Source of the DNA: Acidimicrobiia bacterium
GTDB lineage: Bacteria > Actinomycetota > Acidimicrobiia > Spongiisociales > UBA5794
Reading direction: 5' to 3'
NCBI GenBank assembly: GCA_013695075.1
Contig: JACDBE010000238.1
Span: forward strand, 1 to 6,090
DNA length: 6,090 nucleotides
The notes beneath the pieces were generated by a model, which saw only the letters and a program-made list of their open reading frames with translations, was not told the DNA's origin and did no database searches. Shown piece after piece: positions 1 through 6,059 of the stretch. Every line of letters starts with the position of its first letter. Position 1 is the first letter of the stretch. Position numbers and translations under genes: made by a program.

Positions 1-1037
1 CGGTCGACGGCGACCGACCCTCGGGACCGTCGACCGGACCCTTGCAGCGCCCAGAGCAGCGAGGTCTTGCCGGAGCCGTTGCGGCCCATCACCGCCACCA
101 CCTCACCGGAGGCGATGTCCAGGTCGAGGGAGCGAACCGCCACCGTCGACCCGTGGGTGACCGTGACGCCCCGGGCGGTGAGCAGGACCGGACCCGTCGC
201 CGCTGCCGACCCGTCACCCGGTGAGCGGGGGAGCCTGGCACGCAAGACGGGGGCGTGGCGTCTCGCCTCGCGGATGCTGAGCGGCACCGGTTCCCATCCG
301 GCCAGCCGACCCAGCATCACCACTGGGGGGCCAACACCACTCGCGGAGAGCACGGTGCGCGGCGGTCCTGCGGTGGCGGCGCCGCACCGGTCGAGGTCAA
401 TCACCATGTCGGCGTACTGCACCACCCGCTCCAGCCGGTGCTCGGCCACCATCACCGTCATTCCCAGGTCGTGAACCAGTCGGGTGATGGCGGCCAGCAC
501 CTCCTCGGAGGCGGTGGGATCCAGCGCCGACGTCGGCTCGTCCAGGACCAGCACTCGGGGATGGGCGGTGAGCACTGCCCCGATCGCCACCCGCTGCTGC
601 TCTCCCCCCGACAGCGTGGCCACGGTCCGGCGACGCAGGTGGGCGATCCCCAGCAGATCGAGGGTCTCCTCCACCCGCTGGCGCATCACGCCGGGGGCTA
701 CCCCCAGCTGCTCCATACCGTAGGCCAGCTCGTCCTCGACGACATCGGTCACGAAGCCGGCAGCCGGATCCTGGCTGACCACCCCCACCAGGTCGGCCAT
801 GGCCCGGGTCGGGTTGGCGGCGGTGTCCCTGCCGTGGACGGTGACCTGGCCGGTCAGGGTGCCACCGGTGAACCGGGGGACGTGGCCATTGATGGTCCCC
901 AGCAGCGTCGACTTGCCGGCCCCGGTAGGCCCGGTCACCAGCACCAGCTCACCTTCGGGTATGGACAGGTCGATCTCGCACAGCGTGGGACGGCTCCGCT
1001 CGGGATGGGTGACGCCCACGTCCTCGAAGCGGATCAT
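1..1037 (-). CDS. Fused two-domain ECF-type ABC transporter ATPase (partial, C-terminus off the left edge)
   Basis: This protein would hydrolyse ATP on the cytoplasmic face to drive an energy-coupling-factor (ECF) vitamin transporter. 345 codons are visible and the frame stays open to the window edge. The first nucleotide-binding domain is complete: Walker A GPTGAGKST at residues 36-44, signature LSGGEQQR at 142-149, Walker B ending in D166-E167 (VLVLDEP), and the switch His at H200 (AEHR). A linker follows, then a second domain begins near residue 285 with its own Walker A GRNGSGKTS (Lys324) and is cut by the edge shortly afterwards. Two ATPase domains in one chain match the fused EcfA-EcfA' arrangement known in the family, so the full protein is probably 500 residues or more. 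The ATG start overlaps the stop of the upstream EcfT-like gene (ATGA), which implies translational coupling. An ordinary ABC importer ATPase is less likely given the EcfT-like neighbour. Substrate cannot be read from the ATPase and is inferred from the riboswitch. Confidence 0.93.
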   Translation of the reverse strand, partial: MIRFEDVGVTHPERSRPTLCEIDLSIPEGELVLVTGPTGAGKSTLLGTINGHVPRFTGGTLTGQVTVHGRDTAANPTRAMADLVGVVSQDPAAGFVTDVVEDELAYGMEQLGVAPGVMRQRVEETLDLLGIAHLRRRTVATLSGGEQQRVAIGAVLTAHPRVLVLDEPTSALDPTASEEVLAAITRLVHDLGMTVMVAEHRLERVVQYADMVIDLDRCGAATAGPPRTVLSASGVGPPVVMLGRLAGWEPVPLSIREARRHAPVLRARLPRSPGDGSAAATGPVLLTARGVTVTHGSTVAVRSLDLDIASGEVVAVMGRNGSGKTSLLWALQGSGRRSRGSVAVD

Positions 1038-2146
1038 CGGCCCACCGGTTCCTCGACCCCGACCGGACGGAGGTGCCGCGTGCGCTCCCCACCGGGATCG
1101 ACCCACACCGGGATCGCCGCGGTGAGCACGGCGGTGGCGCCGAGGGCGGTGAGGGCGGGCCACATCGACAGCGAGGGAAACAACACCTCGGGATCGAGGA
1201 CGCCGGCGGCGATGACCCCGGCGGCGGCGACGATTCCCCCACCGGCCACCGCCCACTCGGCGGCCCGCCACGGGTCGGGGCGGTAGGACGTGGCGGTTAC
1301 CCCGCTCCCGGCGGTGACGAACCCGATGGCGGCGGCGGTGACCCCGGCCATCAGGACGGGGAACCCGAGCATCACCGGTGCGGTGCCGTCCATCAGCCCG
1401 TACAGGCCCACGGCGACACCGACCAGACCGGTCAGGATCAAAGCACCGGTGAGGCGGCGACGCCCGGGGACGACCGTGTCGTGGCCGTAGCCACGTCCCT
1501 CCATCGCTGCCGCCAGCACCAGCGCCCGCGCCGTGGCGTCTTCCAGCACCGGCATCAGGGTGCGGCGGATCACCCGCCTCCCTCCACCGGCGTGGCCCCG
1601 CAACCGCTGCGCCCGATGCACCCGACGGACGCTTTCCACCAGCTGGGGGGCGAACCCGACGGCCACCACCACCGCTGCCCCCAGGTCGTGGAGCGCCCGG
1701 GGAACCGAGCGCAGCAACCGCTTGGCGTCGGCCAGGGCGTTGGCCGCCCCGAGGCAGATCAACATGGCAGCCAGCCGCATCCCGTCGTACAACCCACCCA
1801 CCAGGTTCTCCACCGTCGCCGGTCCGCCGATGGTGATCCCCGCCATCCACTCGGGGAGACCCATCTCGGGAAGGGTGAACAGGACCCGGCCGGGGATCCC
1901 CCCGCCCAGCACCAAGCGAAAGCCGACTCTGAGCACCAGCACGAACAATCCGGCCCACAGGTAGAAGCGGAACCCGGCGGACCACGGCGTGTCGGGGCGG
2001 CGCATCAACACCACGGTGGTGGCGACGCCGACGATCAGCAGCAACAACAGCGGGTTGGTGGTGCGGCTGGCGGCGGTGGCCAGACCCAACGCCCACAGCC
2101 ACCAGGCACCCGGGTGCACCCGCCCGCCGGGGTGCCGGTTCACCAT
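1034..2146 (-). CDS. EcfT/CbiQ-family energy-coupling transmembrane protein with long C-terminal extension
   Basis: This 370-residue integral membrane protein is the likely T component that couples the ATPases to the substrate-binding part of an ECF transporter. Hydrophobic segments lie at about 14-48, 61-80, 122-140 and 155-170. A charged cytoplasmic region (170-222) follows and holds two Arg motifs of the kind EcfT coupling helices use on the ATPases: RAQRLRG at 178-184 and AMEGRGYG at 214-221. After the second motif about four more hydrophobic segments follow (roughly 233-250, 257-278, 299-317, 329-348). EcfT proteins are usually near 250-280 residues, so this tail is extra. The start is ATG at 2146, overlapping the preceding gene's stop; GTG at 2143 is an equally placed alternative. 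The same frame is open far upstream, but that stretch is the shadow of the preceding gene. The stop overlaps the ATPase start. The EcfT family call is firm; the role of the tail is unknown. Confidence 0.9.
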   Translation of the reverse strand: MVNRHPGGRVHPGAWWLWALGLATAASRTTNPLLLLLIVGVATTVVLMRRPDTPWSAGFRFYLWAGLFVLVLRVGFRLVLGGGIPGRVLFTLPEMGLPEWMAGITIGGPATVENLVGGLYDGMRLAAMLICLGAANALADAKRLLRSVPRALHDLGAAVVVAVGFAPQLVESVRRVHRAQRLRGHAGGGRRVIRRTLMPVLEDATARALVLAAAMEGRGYGHDTVVPGRRRLTGALILTGLVGVAVGLYGLMDGTAPVMLGFPVLMAGVTAAAIGFVTAGSGVTATSYRPDPWRAAEWAVAGGGIVAAAGVIAAGVLDPEVLFPSLSMWPALTALGATAVLTAAIPVWVDPGGERTRHLRPVGVEEPVGR

Positions 2147-2844
2147 CGATCCGTGTCCGAGGCTGCTCGCTGTCGCCTCGCGGACACCATGGCCGCGGCG
2201 AGAACCGCCACCGCGGCCACGGCGAGAGCCACCGCCGGCCAGGGGAAGGTCCGGCCCGGGTCGGCGCTGGGGCCGGCGGGGATGCCGGTCGGCGCCGTAG
2301 CCAGCGACCCCGGGGAGATCCCAGGTGGCACCGGCTGCTCCGACCCCGAGGTGAACGCCCAGCCTTCCACCGATCCGGCAGCGGGCTCCCGGGTGGCCGC
2401 GCCCAGGGAGGCATACTCCCAGGAGCCACCGGGGTCGGCCGCCCAGTAGCCCCAGTAGGCGGTGGGCGGCGGGATGGCGGCGCAGGTCTCGGTCTCCGCA
2501 TCGGGGCGGCCGTCGATCCGGCACACGAAGGTGGGGCTGGTGGCTACCCCTTCGACGGAGAACCCGGCAGTGGCCAGCGCCGCCAGTCCGTTGCGGTGCG
2601 GTCCGAGGGCGCATCGCACCGCCAGGTCGCCACCGGTGGCGGTGGCATCGACGACGACGGTGACCCCCTCGACGCCGTCGCAGGCCCCCGCCGTCTGTGC
2701 CGGCACCGGCTCCCCGGCCGACACCGCCCACCGGGCCGGCAGCCCAACGCCGGCCGCCACCGCCGGCGGCCAGGCGATTGCGGTGAGGACGGCAGCCAGG
2801 GCCAGCGGCAGGTAGCGGCGCCAATTCTCGGCGGAGCTGGGCAT
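2140..2844 (-). CDS. Secreted, C-terminally membrane-anchored beta-type domain protein, putative cobalamin-capture partner (DUF4430-like)
   Basis: A 234-residue protein with an N-terminal signal segment (hydrophobic about 11-32, after Arg9-Arg10), an extracytoplasmic domain of about 55-168, a Pro/Gly/Ser-rich linker (about 168-200), and a C-terminal membrane helix (about 201-221) followed by basic SARRQR. This topology predicts a domain held on the outer face of the cytoplasmic membrane. The domain has four cysteines (C55, C78, C108, C121), so two disulfides are possible. It also has aromatic motifs YWGYW at 130-134 and GSVEGWAF at 157-164. The short length, the helix with AALATAGF (88-95) and the Tyr-Trp/Gly pattern recall the DUF4430 beta domain that forms the C-terminal half of intrinsic factor and transcobalamin. 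That resemblance is my inference by eye. ATG at 2844 is chosen because a signal peptide starts there; GTG at 2847 is adjacent. The ribosome-binding site is weak and the upstream stop is only 19 bases away, so coupling is likely. Confidence 0.8.
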   Translation of the reverse strand: MPSSAENWRRYLPLALAAVLTAIAWPPAVAAGVGLPARWAVSAGEPVPAQTAGACDGVEGVTVVVDATATGGDLAVRCALGPHRNGLAALATAGFSVEGVATSPTFVCRIDGRPDAETETCAAIPPPTAYWGYWAADPGGSWEYASLGAATREPAAGSVEGWAFTSGSEQPVPPGISPGSLATAPTGIPAGPSADPGRTFPWPAVALAVAAVAVLAAAMVSARRQRAASDTDRW

Positions 2845-2863
2845 CACACCGCCGATCGTTCGG

Positions 2864-3850
2864 TCATCGCCCGACGGTGGCGATGCCGGCCGCGGTCGGT
2901 ACACCCATCGCCCCGACCTCGTGGTAGGCGGGACCCCCGAAGGCGAGCAGACCCTGGATGGTGGCGAAGCCGTTGGGAGCCGGGTCGGTGTCGGCGAACC
3001 GGATTCCCCCGGCGTCTCCCGCCGGGCCGTCGACCTGGAGCCCGGCAACGAACGCCGCCGCCCGATCGGCGGCCTCCTGTTCGCCGGCGGCGCGCAGCGC
3101 CTGGGCGGCGGTGGCGGTGCTGTTGGCGTTGGCGGTGCCGAAGGAGCTGATCGATCCGTCCCCGGCCTGCCACGACAGCAGCCAGGCGGTGGCGGCATCG
3201 GCGGCGTCGGTCTCCCCCGCCGCAAGTAGCGCCTGCAGGGCGACGGCTGTCGTGTCCGGGTCCTCGCTGCCAGGGGCGGCGGGGCAGTCGCCGGCGAAGG
3301 TGAAGTCTCCGGCGTCGCACTGTCGGGCCGCCAGCCACTCACCGGCAGCGGCGGGTACGCCGTCGTCGGTGGCGGCCAACCCCAGGATGGCCAGCGCCTG
3401 GTTGAACACATCGGCGCCGGCGAACTGGCCGTCGTCGCCGAGGAGCCCGCGTAGCTCGGCCTCGACGTCGCGATCGGGGAGATAGGTGGCCGGGTCCTCG
3501 CCCCGAGCCTCGACGGCAAGTACCACCTTGCCGATGGCGCCGACTGGGGCCGAGCCGGGCGAGCCCAGTAGCTCAGCGGAGAGGACGGCCAGCGTGGCCA
3601 GAGCGGCGTCTGCGGTGTCGTCCTCCACCCCGGCGGCGGTCAGCCCCAGGGTGATGTCGGCGTAGATGCTTGGTCCGAAGTCCTGCCAGTCTGGGGTGGG
3701 CTGGTCGAACTGGGCAGCCACCCAGGCGCCGGCTGCCTCGGCCTCGGCAGAGAACCCGCCCCCGGACCGTCCCCATGCCAGCCAGCCGGCGACGGCGACG
3801 ACAACCGCCGCCACGGCGACGATCGCCCAATTCCGCGTGGTGATGCGCAC
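2864..3850 (-). CDS. Membrane-anchored alpha/alpha-barrel protein with prenyltransferase-type repeats, putative surface corrinoid-binding protein
   Basis: First gene of the riboswitch operon, 328 residues. A single hydrophobic segment (residues 8-26, after Arg2 and Arg6) forms a signal anchor, which puts the rest outside the membrane. The body is a set of helical-pair repeats of the terpenoid-cyclase/prenyltransferase type. Examples are FNQALAILGLAA (149-160) with EWLAARQCDAGDF (171-183), TTAVALQALLAAG (200-212) with AWLLSWQAGDGSI (222-234), TATAAQALRAAG (245-256) with AFVAGLQVDG (266-275), and a last half repeat ATIQGLLAFGG (296-306). C178 and C189 could form a disulfide. The protein is far shorter than squalene/hopene cyclases and shows no DxDD motif, so enzyme activity is doubtful. 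The same fold forms the alpha domain of intrinsic factor and transcobalamin, and the B12 riboswitch makes a binding role plausible (inference). The GTG start at 3850 is chosen because GAGAGGA precedes it by 10 bases and the anchor starts there. The ATG at 4036 lies inside the riboswitch. Confidence 0.88.
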   Translation of the reverse strand: MRITTRNWAIVAVAAVVVAVAGWLAWGRSGGGFSAEAEAAGAWVAAQFDQPTPDWQDFGPSIYADITLGLTAAGVEDDTADAALATLAVLSAELLGSPGSAPVGAIGKVVLAVEARGEDPATYLPDRDVEAELRGLLGDDGQFAGADVFNQALAILGLAATDDGVPAAAGEWLAARQCDAGDFTFAGDCPAAPGSEDPDTTAVALQALLAAGETDAADAATAWLLSWQAGDGSISSFGTANANSTATAAQALRAAGEQEAADRAAAFVAGLQVDGPAGDAGGIRFADTDPAPNGFATIQGLLAFGGPAYHEVGAMGVPTAAGIATVGR

Positions 3851-3858
3851 GGTGCTGT

Positions 3859-3935
3859 GTTCCTCTCGTGGTGCGGGCCCGTGACGGACCCGACCGAGAA
3901 GGCCACCGTGCCCGGGATCAACCCGGTGAGGGAAC
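3859..3935 (-). promoter_or_regulatory. Putative riboswitch expression platform that sequesters the ribosome-binding site
   Basis: Between the B12 box and the GTG start, the RNA segment GUUCCCUC (3935-3928) can pair with GAGAGGAAC (3867-3859), which contains the Shine-Dalgarno sequence of the first gene. This gives 8 base pairs with one bulged A. The helix would enclose two smaller hairpins: CCGGG-UUGAU-CCCGG (3926-3912) and CGGGUCC-GUCAC-GGGCCCG (3892-3874, one G-U pair). The loop region GGUUG (3923-3919) is also complementary to CAACC in the aptamer (4041-4037), where the L5 loop of this family lies, so it may be the kissing-loop partner. No U-run follows these stems, so control of translation initiation is more likely than transcription termination. 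The pairing was found by eye and is an inference. Confidence 0.5.
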
Positions 3936-3984
3936 CTGTCGTCCGGGCTCCCGTCCCGTAGACCTCGACGGATGGAGCCGCGGC

Positions 3985-4095
3985 CCGGGGCAGGTTCTCC
4001 GGCTCGCCGCCGTCCGACTGGCGGGTGGCGGCTCACGGTTGCGGGTCAGCGCCGGATTTCCACCGGCTTCCCCTGCGCACCAGGCTTCGATTGTC
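3985..4095 (-). ncRNA. Cobalamin (adenosylcobalamin-type) riboswitch aptamer
   Basis: The minus-strand leader of the operon carries the conserved core of the B12 riboswitch in the correct order. It has GGTGCGC near 4081, then GGGAAGCCGGTGGAAATCC (about 4072-4054), GGCGCTGACCCGCAACCGTG (about 4053-4034), and the B12 box AGCCGGAGAACCTGCC at 4004-3989. The box differs little from the family consensus. Binding of a cobalamin in this RNA family normally switches off the downstream genes, so the four-gene operon should be expressed when B12 is scarce. The aptamer sits about 140 bases before the GTG start of the first gene, leaving room for an expression platform. Exact 5' and 3' limits are estimates. 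Confidence 0.95.
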
Positions 4096-4136
4096 AGGTT
4101 ACCGGTCCCGGCGGACCGATGACGTGAGGGACACTA
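4096..4136 (-). promoter_or_regulatory. Possible promoter of the B12-riboswitch operon
   Basis: On the minus strand TAACCT (4101-4096) fits a TANNNT -10 box placed so that transcription would begin near 4089, right at the aptamer's 5' side. No convincing -35 box is seen 17-19 bases upstream. A second TANNNT candidate, TAGTGT (4136-4131), would give a slightly longer leader. Either is weak evidence on its own; the position relative to the aptamer is the main support. Confidence 0.25.
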
Positions 4137-4177
4137 GCCGACGGTCCGGCGGCACAGAGGTGGGCGGCCGCCCGACA

Positions 4178-4202
4178 TTGCCCGCACCAGATCGCCTATT
4201 GT
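4178..4202 (+). promoter_or_regulatory. Possible promoter of the secreted Asp-box protein gene
   Basis: TATTGT at 4197-4202 matches the TANNNT -10 pattern and lies in a locally AT-richer patch. TTGCCC at 4178-4183 resembles a -35 box but the 13-base spacing is too short for a standard sigma-70 type promoter. If used, it would give a leader of about 88 bases that includes the hairpin at 4241-4260. Low-confidence call. Confidence 0.22.
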
Positions 4203-4240
4203 TGGACGTATGCCGCCCCGGCGAAGGGAGGTGCGGCCCC

Positions 4241-4260
4241 GACCGTCGCCCCCGACGGTC
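4241..4260 (+). repeat. Perfect 8-bp inverted repeat in the leader of the Asp-box gene
   Basis: GACCGTCG (4241-4248) and CGACGGTC (4253-4260) are exact reverse complements separated by CCCC, forming a strong GC-rich hairpin or a dyad for a DNA-binding protein. It ends 36 bases before the ATG and 22 bases before the Shine-Dalgarno region. The right arm extended by one base (CCGACGGTC, 4252-4260) recurs as a direct copy at 4138-4146 in the same intergenic region. Function unknown: an operator, an RNA leader structure, or chance in GC-rich DNA. Confidence 0.45.
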
Positions 4261-4282
4261 TCATTACCCGGAGCATCTGCTC

Positions 4283-4289
4283 GAAGGAG
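4283..4289 (+). promoter_or_regulatory. Ribosome-binding site deciding the ATG at 4297
   Basis: GAAGGAG at 4283-4289 is a good Shine-Dalgarno sequence seven bases before ATG 4297. It favours that start over the out-of-frame GTG at 4293, and the 4297 frame also begins a clean signal peptide. Confidence 0.8.
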
Positions 4290-4296
4290 CCCGTGA

Positions 4297-6027
4297 ATGA
4301 CCCGATTCCGACGCCTCGCCATCCTCGTAGCGCTAGCCACTGCCTCATCCCTCATCATGCTTACTGGAGTGTCGCAAGCGGCACTCGAAGGGCGATTCGG
4401 CTATGCCGAGCTGCAGCGCCAGAACGACCTGCCACCGCTGTCAGGATCCGCCGACCCGACGATCACAGCCGGCGCCGACCTGGCCGATGCCCAGACCCAA
4501 ACCGATGCCGTCACCGCGACCCCGGCGGTTGCTTCCGATGACGTCCAGGTGAACGGCGACAACAAGGCCAACCCCACCGACCAGTACGGCAGCGGGGAGG
4601 GCCTGCCACAGAACGAGACGTCGATCGCGGTCAACCCGCTCGATCCCAACATCGTCGCCGCCGCCGCCAACGACTACGAACCCGGTGTCGACGGCGTCCA
4701 GGGCATCTACATGTCGTTCGACGGCGGGCACACCTGGCCATACAGCCGCCACGCCCGCCAGGTGATCACGCCTGACCGGCGCATGCTGGGTTCGGGCGAT
4801 CCGGTGGTCGCCTGGGACGGTGCCGGGATCGTCTACCAGTCGTTCATCTCCTTCGGGCGCGCCGACTGCGACTCCTACATCGCGGTGACCCGATCCCCAG
4901 ACAACGGGGTGACGTGGACCTATCCCGCCGACGCGGACTCGGTGGGCACCCTGCACCTGGTGGGTGACGGGATCGTCGCCCACAACGGCGGGCCGGACGA
5001 CTGCCAGATCTTCCACGACAAGGAGTGGATGACAGCGGGCCTGCGCCCCGAAGGTGTCCCCCTGGTCGAAGGAAGCGACCCGGCATACGTCGGTAGCGAC
5101 CGCCTGTATGTGACCTGGACCCGGTTCGACTTCGACACCGGGGGCGTCGGGTACCTCGAGTCACCGATCTACCTGGCGTACTCTGACGATCAGGGTCGGC
5201 ATTGGTCCGAGCCGCAGGAGATCTCCGGCTCGGCATCGTTCTGCTCGGCCCAGTTCGGCGACCAGGACGCCAACGCCTGCGACGAGTCCCAGTTCTCGGT
5301 CCCGGTGGTTGACCCCAACGATGGCACGCTGTACGTGGCGTTCGAGAACTTCAACGTGTCGTCGCTTCGGCGCAACCAGCTGCTGATGGTGGCATCGACC
5401 GATGGCGGTCAGACCTTCGCCGCCCCGGAACGGATCACCACGGTGTTTGACGGACCCCTGATGTACCCGGTGTGCCTGGGCCGGCAGACCCTCGACGATA
5501 TGTGCGCCAGAACGCCGGGGACGTTCGGGTTCGACATCGACCCGAACACGAGCCGGCTCCACGTCGCCTGGTTCGACAACCGTAACGGCTCGGCCGCCGA
5601 CACCAACGGCGACGTGTTCACCCGCTACTCGGACAACGGCGGGAACGGTTGGTCACCGATCGTCAACATCACCAAGGAATCGGAGGTCGACCAGTTCTTC
5701 CCGTGGCTGTCGGTGAACCCCAACGGGGTGGTGGCCATCGTGTACTACGACCGGCAGTTCACCTACCCGCTGATCGACACCTCGTTGGCGGTGTCGACCA
5801 ATGGGGGGACCAGCTACGCCGCCCACCGGGTGAGCGAGGTGTCCTGGGATCCCGACCTGGCGTTCCGGCTGGGCATCTTCATCGGGGACTACAACGCGGT
5901 CGACACCACCGAGACCGATGCGCTCCCGTTCTGGACGGACGCCCGGTTCGCCGAGCCCAACACCCCGGGCAACAACCCGCCGCACCAGCAGTCGGACGTG
6001 ATGGTCGACGTCGAGCCACTTCCCTGA
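4297..6027 (+). CDS. Secreted six-Asp-box (BNR/sialidase-like beta-propeller) protein
   Basis: A 576-residue exported protein. Residues 1-28 form a signal peptide (Arg2-6 region, hydrophobic core, SQA cleavage site). A polar, low-complexity linker (about 45-100) leads into a propeller domain that begins near QNETSIAVNPLDPN (105-118). Six Asp-box motifs mark successive blades: SFDGGHTW (140-147), SPDNGVTW (200-207), SDDQGRHW (296-303), STDGGQTF (367-374), SDNGGNGW (445-452) and STNGGTSY (500-507). Between them lie typical strands such as YVTWTRF, LYVAFENF and LHVAWFDNR, and the end carries IGDYNAV (529-535) and FWTDARF (545-551). Six cysteines (191, 236, 316, 328, 393, 403) could form three disulfides. 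Asp boxes occur in sialidases, other glycan-active enzymes and non-enzymatic propellers. I do not see a clear N-terminal RIP motif, so sialidase activity is not established. It is divergently transcribed from the B12 operon and appears monocistronic. It is complete, with an unambiguous start. Confidence 0.9.
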   Translation: MTRFRRLAILVALATASSLIMLTGVSQAALEGRFGYAELQRQNDLPPLSGSADPTITAGADLADAQTQTDAVTATPAVASDDVQVNGDNKANPTDQYGSGEGLPQNETSIAVNPLDPNIVAAAANDYEPGVDGVQGIYMSFDGGHTWPYSRHARQVITPDRRMLGSGDPVVAWDGAGIVYQSFISFGRADCDSYIAVTRSPDNGVTWTYPADADSVGTLHLVGDGIVAHNGGPDDCQIFHDKEWMTAGLRPEGVPLVEGSDPAYVGSDRLYVTWTRFDFDTGGVGYLESPIYLAYSDDQGRHWSEPQEISGSASFCSAQFGDQDANACDESQFSVPVVDPNDGTLYVAFENFNVSSLRRNQLLMVASTDGGQTFAAPERITTVFDGPLMYPVCLGRQTLDDMCARTPGTFGFDIDPNTSRLHVAWFDNRNGSAADTNGDVFTRYSDNGGNGWSPIVNITKESEVDQFFPWLSVNPNGVVAIVYYDRQFTYPLIDTSLAVSTNGGTSYAAHRVSEVSWDPDLAFRLGIFIGDYNAVDTTETDALPFWTDARFAEPNTPGNNPPHQQSDVMVDVEPLP

Positions 6028-6059
6028 GCCTCTGAACGGCCACGCGATTCAAACTTTGA

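Noticed and set aside
255..1286. A 343-codon open frame on the plus strand
   Set aside because: It is antisense to the ATPase and EcfT-like genes, its translation is His/Gly/Arg-rich with no family motif, and the opposite strand has exact Walker and signature motifs.
1073..2449. A 458-codon open frame on the plus strand
   Set aside because: It is antisense to the EcfT-like gene and the beta-type gene, of low-complexity Gln/His/Gly/Pro composition; a typical GC-rich shadow frame.
2147..2824. Upstream extension of the EcfT-like frame to a 596-residue protein
   Set aside because: The extension overlaps the preceding gene completely in another frame and its translation is Arg/Gly-rich without structure; the ATG at 2146 overlapping the stop fits the operon pattern.
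2845..3519. Upstream extension of the beta-type protein to 459 residues
   Set aside because: The extra part overlaps the alpha-repeat gene out of frame and is Pro/Arg/Ser-rich, while a clean signal peptide begins at 2844.
2864..3850. Squalene/hopene cyclase or a protein prenyltransferase
   Set aside because: At 328 residues it is half the length of the cyclases, shows no DxDD motif or clear zinc ligands, and is an exported anchored protein; only the repeat fold is shared.
3851..4036. ATG at 4036 as the start of the alpha-repeat protein
   Set aside because: It lies within the riboswitch aptamer and would place 62 Arg/Pro-rich residues before the membrane anchor; the GTG at 3850 has a ribosome-binding site.
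4100..4296. A small gene or RNA gene in the divergent intergenic region
   Set aside because: The short open frames here have no ribosome-binding site or recognisable product, and no tRNA-like fold or CRISPR repeat is present; only promoter-like and hairpin elements are visible.
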